Notes under the pieces: model-generated | What the model was told of the DNA's origin: nothing | The model's input: only the letters and a program-made list of their open reading frames with translations | Database searches by the model: none | Source: Larimichthys crocea | Taxonomy: Eukaryota > Chordata > Actinopteri > Sciaenidae | DNA: 64,000 nucleotides | Direction: 5' to 3' | Assembly (NCBI RefSeq): GCF_000972845.2 | Contig: NC_040017.1 | Location: 21,276,742-21,340,741, forward strand | Shown here: positions 60,401-64,000 of the stretch, in pieces | Layout of the letters: each line of letters starts with the position of its first letter | Position numbering within the stretch: position 1 is the stretch's first letter | Translations under genes and position numbers: made by a program

Positions 60401-63400
60401 GGAATTCTGATAAGTGCTCCGCTTAACTCACGATGACATCCCCTGTTAATGTTAGCAATCCAGTGCCCTCAATGAAAACACCTTCGAAATGATCATTTAT
60501 AGCCTCTCATAATTCTGATCTGATTGGCTGGGGTGTGTGTAAAGAGATGTGGTCTGTGGTAGATAGTGTGAATCTCTCTGTGTTACACCCTCCTGGTGAT
60601 GCTCTGCTGCAAAAAAAGAAAAAAGCTTTGTCGTGACTCTTTGTGTATTAGAAAAACACATGACTAAATACATTCCAGTTAGCAGTTGCAGACTGCTCCG
60701 TTTGAAGAGAACTGGCTGGCAAGATGGGACAAAAAGACATGTAAAAAATATGAATGTCACAATGCCATCTGTTACAAGTCCATTAACAACGGCAATATTT
60801 TTTCCCCCTACGTACTGCAGAGGCAAATGGTGTAATGGTGTAATGTCCTTACAATTACTTATTCATTTGGATCAATCACCACAGGCCGGCATGTGCTGCC
60901 CAAATAAAAAAGGTCAAAGGGGTTGTTAGGATCTCAGATTGCACCACGTCTTAATTATCCCCTCGTATAAAGTTCAACTTTTAATGAACAGACCTAAACA
61001 GCTTAGGGCTGAAGCCAACTCGGAATTTTGTGAGTCAAATGAAATTTGACCGTCTGATATTAATAGTCAATGATTTGTTACTGTTTGTCCACATAGACTT
61101 ATCAAGCAACGCTTTACTGTAAAGAGTTTTGAATAAGGTTCGATGGGACATTCAGGATGACTGAGCTAATTTGAGCTAACTATGCCGACGACAGATCAAA
61201 AATATGCAAGAACAAACAAAAGCCAGAGACTTATGTCGTATTGAGTTGCTGTTGTTGTTGTTGTGAGCTTCAATGCAGAAGGCAAAAGATAACACTGCTC
61301 GAGTTGTCTATTCCTGAGAACAGTAGTTTAGAAAGCTACAGGAAGCAACAACAAGAACAACAAACCAATTTGTTCAGTGTTTAACGAGCCGACTGCAACA
61401 ATATTAGGCTCTATAATCAATAATTAATTAATTGTCTGCATTAATTGTGCCTAGATTATTCAAAAGAGCCCTGAAAAGATTAACATCCTGCGTAAAATGA
61501 TCCATGCGCTTCAGGAGCTGCATGGTTTTGCTACAAAATGAAAAAAGATGTGCCATGTAGGTTTCTTTCTATCTTTGGAAATTTCTATTACATAATTTTA
61601 GATTACTCTGCATGAATGAGGATGAAATGAGGTTAATTCCTATCCCCAGTGATATCGCTTTCTTTTCGTTCTGGTCCTCCTAAAAATCCTAATACTGAGA
61701 CCTATAAAATATGATCAACTTGAGAATAATGTGACACTTAAGTGATCCCTGTAGCTGTGAGCTAATACTCTTATAAAGAGGCGATTATTATATATTATTG
61801 TTGCGTGAGTAGGCAAATGTCCTCTGAATGAGGAGTGTTTGGATAAAGAGTTTTGGTTTGTATGCAAAGGGAGGGGGTCAAAAGTGCAGGATTACTCATT
61901 AAACACTTGAAATCCTCTGCTTTAGACACACATTTTCACGTGTCAAATTATTATAAACAGGTTAAAATATACACCTGAGTGAGAGGCGTTGAAACAGCTC
62001 TGCAGGCTGCCCAAATATAGCCCATCTGTGGGGATCATTGACATCATTTCAAAGTGGATCCTGCACGTTGAATGGATCAAAAAAACTCTACAGCAGCTTT
62101 GGCTCCCCTGGAGACAGTGCACTGCCTTCTTTGTGTGATCTAATTAGCGATTAAAAATAACAGATTTTTTTTTTTTTTTTTTTTTGCTGAATGAGTTCTT
62201 TTTTCCAGAAGAATATTAACGCGTGTCACGACTTTGTTCGACAAATAGGTATCTCTAAGTTGCTAGAGAATGACGAAGCCTGTAGAGAAGTATAACGTTA
62301 GAGAGTGTGACACTATGCTGACTGCATAAAAAGAAAGCCTGGGGCAAAGCAATCCAAATTCTCCCTGCTCTGTGCATGGTAATGCATCCTATAGTGTTTC
62401 AATAATGAATGCACCATGATGTGCATGGATGCATGAGGACACACACACACACACATACAGCTTCTCTTCACACCACATAAAAGAAGCTGAGAGCCAAATC
62501 GTAGCCAGCAGCGTATTGCTTTATTACGGTAAGATGAGACATGGGCTCATTTTCTAAAAATCAGACATACTGAAGCAGGCTTGCTGTTAGGAGCTTCATT
62601 TGCTAGGACTTCTTGTAAATTGGTACCCAGTTCCTTCCAGCATGGACAGTGGTATGATTGTAAGCTCATTTCCTCTTTCGTGGGGGCTACATGGGCCACA
62701 GACGAGGCCGTGATGACTTAGTTTGGATCACAAGAGTCCAGTCTTTGCCTGTTTGTCCCAAATAAGACACACAAGAAAGGGAAGAAAGGGAGCCAGGAGG
62801 TGCTCTCAGTTCATAACAGCCTAAGCAAAAAGGGGAAATCAGTCTTTATTTGCAAGTGAATAGCCTAGTGAGAAAAGGTGATACATTTTGCCAAGTGCAC
62901 CGAGCATTTACATGGCTGAAAGTGACTGTTCGGGGGGAAAACAGCCACGTGGAATGGCTTAAAGTTGTTTTCACCACTGTCAAGAGGGGACCGCAGCTTA
63001 AACTGGAGACCAAACGCCAAAATATTTTAGTCAAAGTAAATGATATTTATAAAGATCTCCTGCTGCTTAAAGCATTACTTGGGTGCTTAAGATGTACAAT
63101 CAGAGTGTCAAGAGGTCTCGCCCATACGTAACAGATAATTAAGGCTGCAAAACCCCCGTCTTTTGTCAGGTTCTGTTTGACCCACACAGGAAACGCTCCA
63201 AAAGAGGAGAAAAGCCGTATAGTGCCTGAAGGTTCGCCAATCTAGGGTTACATGTCCACAGGGATGCTGTGCTCACATCATTGGCCTCTTTCTTCTTTTT
63301 AATTTGATGACTGACAAGGACATACTGTTCTAATTTCCTGATAGCTCTGAGATCTTAGCATGTTCATACCGTCACATGAAGTCAGTTGATTGCAATCGTC

Positions 63401-64000
63401 AGATAAAAAGCAACGTGTCTGAAGCAGGCTCTTGTCCGGTCGTCACACAAGATGTACACAATAAGCCTGTCTCCCGGGCCTCTCTGTGTCTCTCAGCATT
63501 TGCATTTAATCTGTTTCGTATTCTTAAATTAAACTGGATTAATATTAATCCCTAACATAAAACTCAACCCCCACAGGAATGGCATAAGGATGCTACCGCC
63601 ACAGAGGCTAATCAATGGAAAAAAAACAACAAACCCACAGCCAGTGCCTCTTCTGTGAGCAAACCCTCAGGAAAGGCTGTTTCTGTCCCTCTCACAGAGC
63701 TTCACTGGGTCACGTGCACATGTAATGTCATCTTTTTAGTATCCTTAGGCAATGCATCTCCTCAACTCTCTCAGACCTGGATCTGTCTCATCCACTCCCC
63801 ATCAGCGAAGAGTCAAGCAGTCCTAGCTGGAACAAAATAACAGCCTCTCCCTCTTGCTTCTGCTCCCTAATACTGGATAAAAACCTGAGCGTCTGGGAGA
63901 TTTTTTTCTTTTTTTAAAAAGCAGCTTTAAAATTCCACGAAGATCACACAGCGTGATTTAAACAGAATGGGTCTTTCGCTGTTTCACGGTTAAGATGACT

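Larger units (their letters stand above)
39349..64000 (-). other. ncam1: 3' part of the first ncam1 intron (exon 0 not in the window)
   Basis: 24.6 kb follow exon 1 in the 5' direction of the gene. I looked for a signal-peptide exon with a phase 1 donor and found none, nor any CpG-rich promoter-like stretch. The first NCAM1 intron is very long in vertebrates, so exon 0 is probably beyond 64000. Recognised content is repeats only: family C and A copies, an LTR-like unit, a Tc1-like fossil and microsatellites. Short open frames on both strands have no protein similarity I know. Confidence 0.75.

Overview
The window is vertebrate, almost certainly teleost fish, nuclear DNA. It is AT-rich and intron-dominated, and it carries dispersed repeats of kinds I know from fish genomes (short inverted-repeat elements, a Tc1-like fossil, an L2-like LINE fossil). 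One gene can be supported with confidence: the neural cell adhesion molecule ncam1, on the minus strand. Exons were found by translating both strands, comparing with remembered vertebrate NCAM1 sequence, and requiring AG/GT splice sites and matching phases. The ncam1a/ncam1b paralogue cannot be settled from the sequence alone.

Layout, in gene order (right to left): 39349-64000 is the open 3' part of the very long first intron; the signal-peptide exon (exon 0) was not found and is probably beyond 64000. Five Ig domains follow, each split over two exons: Ig1 (39348-38479), Ig2 (37170-35721), Ig3 (35340-33314), Ig4 (30080-18682) and Ig5 (18470-17861). Two fibronectin III domains follow at 15832-14955 and 10988-10375. 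The three alternative endings come next: the GPI-anchor exon of NCAM-120 (9328-9249), the transmembrane exon (8106-7908), cytoplasmic exon 17 (6200-6084), the NCAM-180-specific exon 18 (5299-4205) and the common last exon 19 (2064-1944). The rest, 1943-1, is probably 3' UTR.

All phases close. From exon 1 onwards the chains come to 701 residues (GPI form), 820 (NCAM-140-like) and 1185 (NCAM-180-like). Two regulated microexons also sit where vertebrate NCAM1 has them: the 30-nt VASE exon inside Ig4 (22472-22443) and the 3-nt AAG exon between the fibronectin domains (12876-12874).

The domains form one cell-surface adhesion receptor. Ig1-Ig5 mediate homophilic binding and carry the presumed polysialic-acid N-glycans, FN1 carries the acidic surface used by polysialyltransferases, and the alternative 3' exons decide between lipid anchor, short tail and long tail. 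No second protein-coding gene is supported. Other content is transposon fossils, microsatellites and one weak plus-strand exon-like stretch at 131-188.
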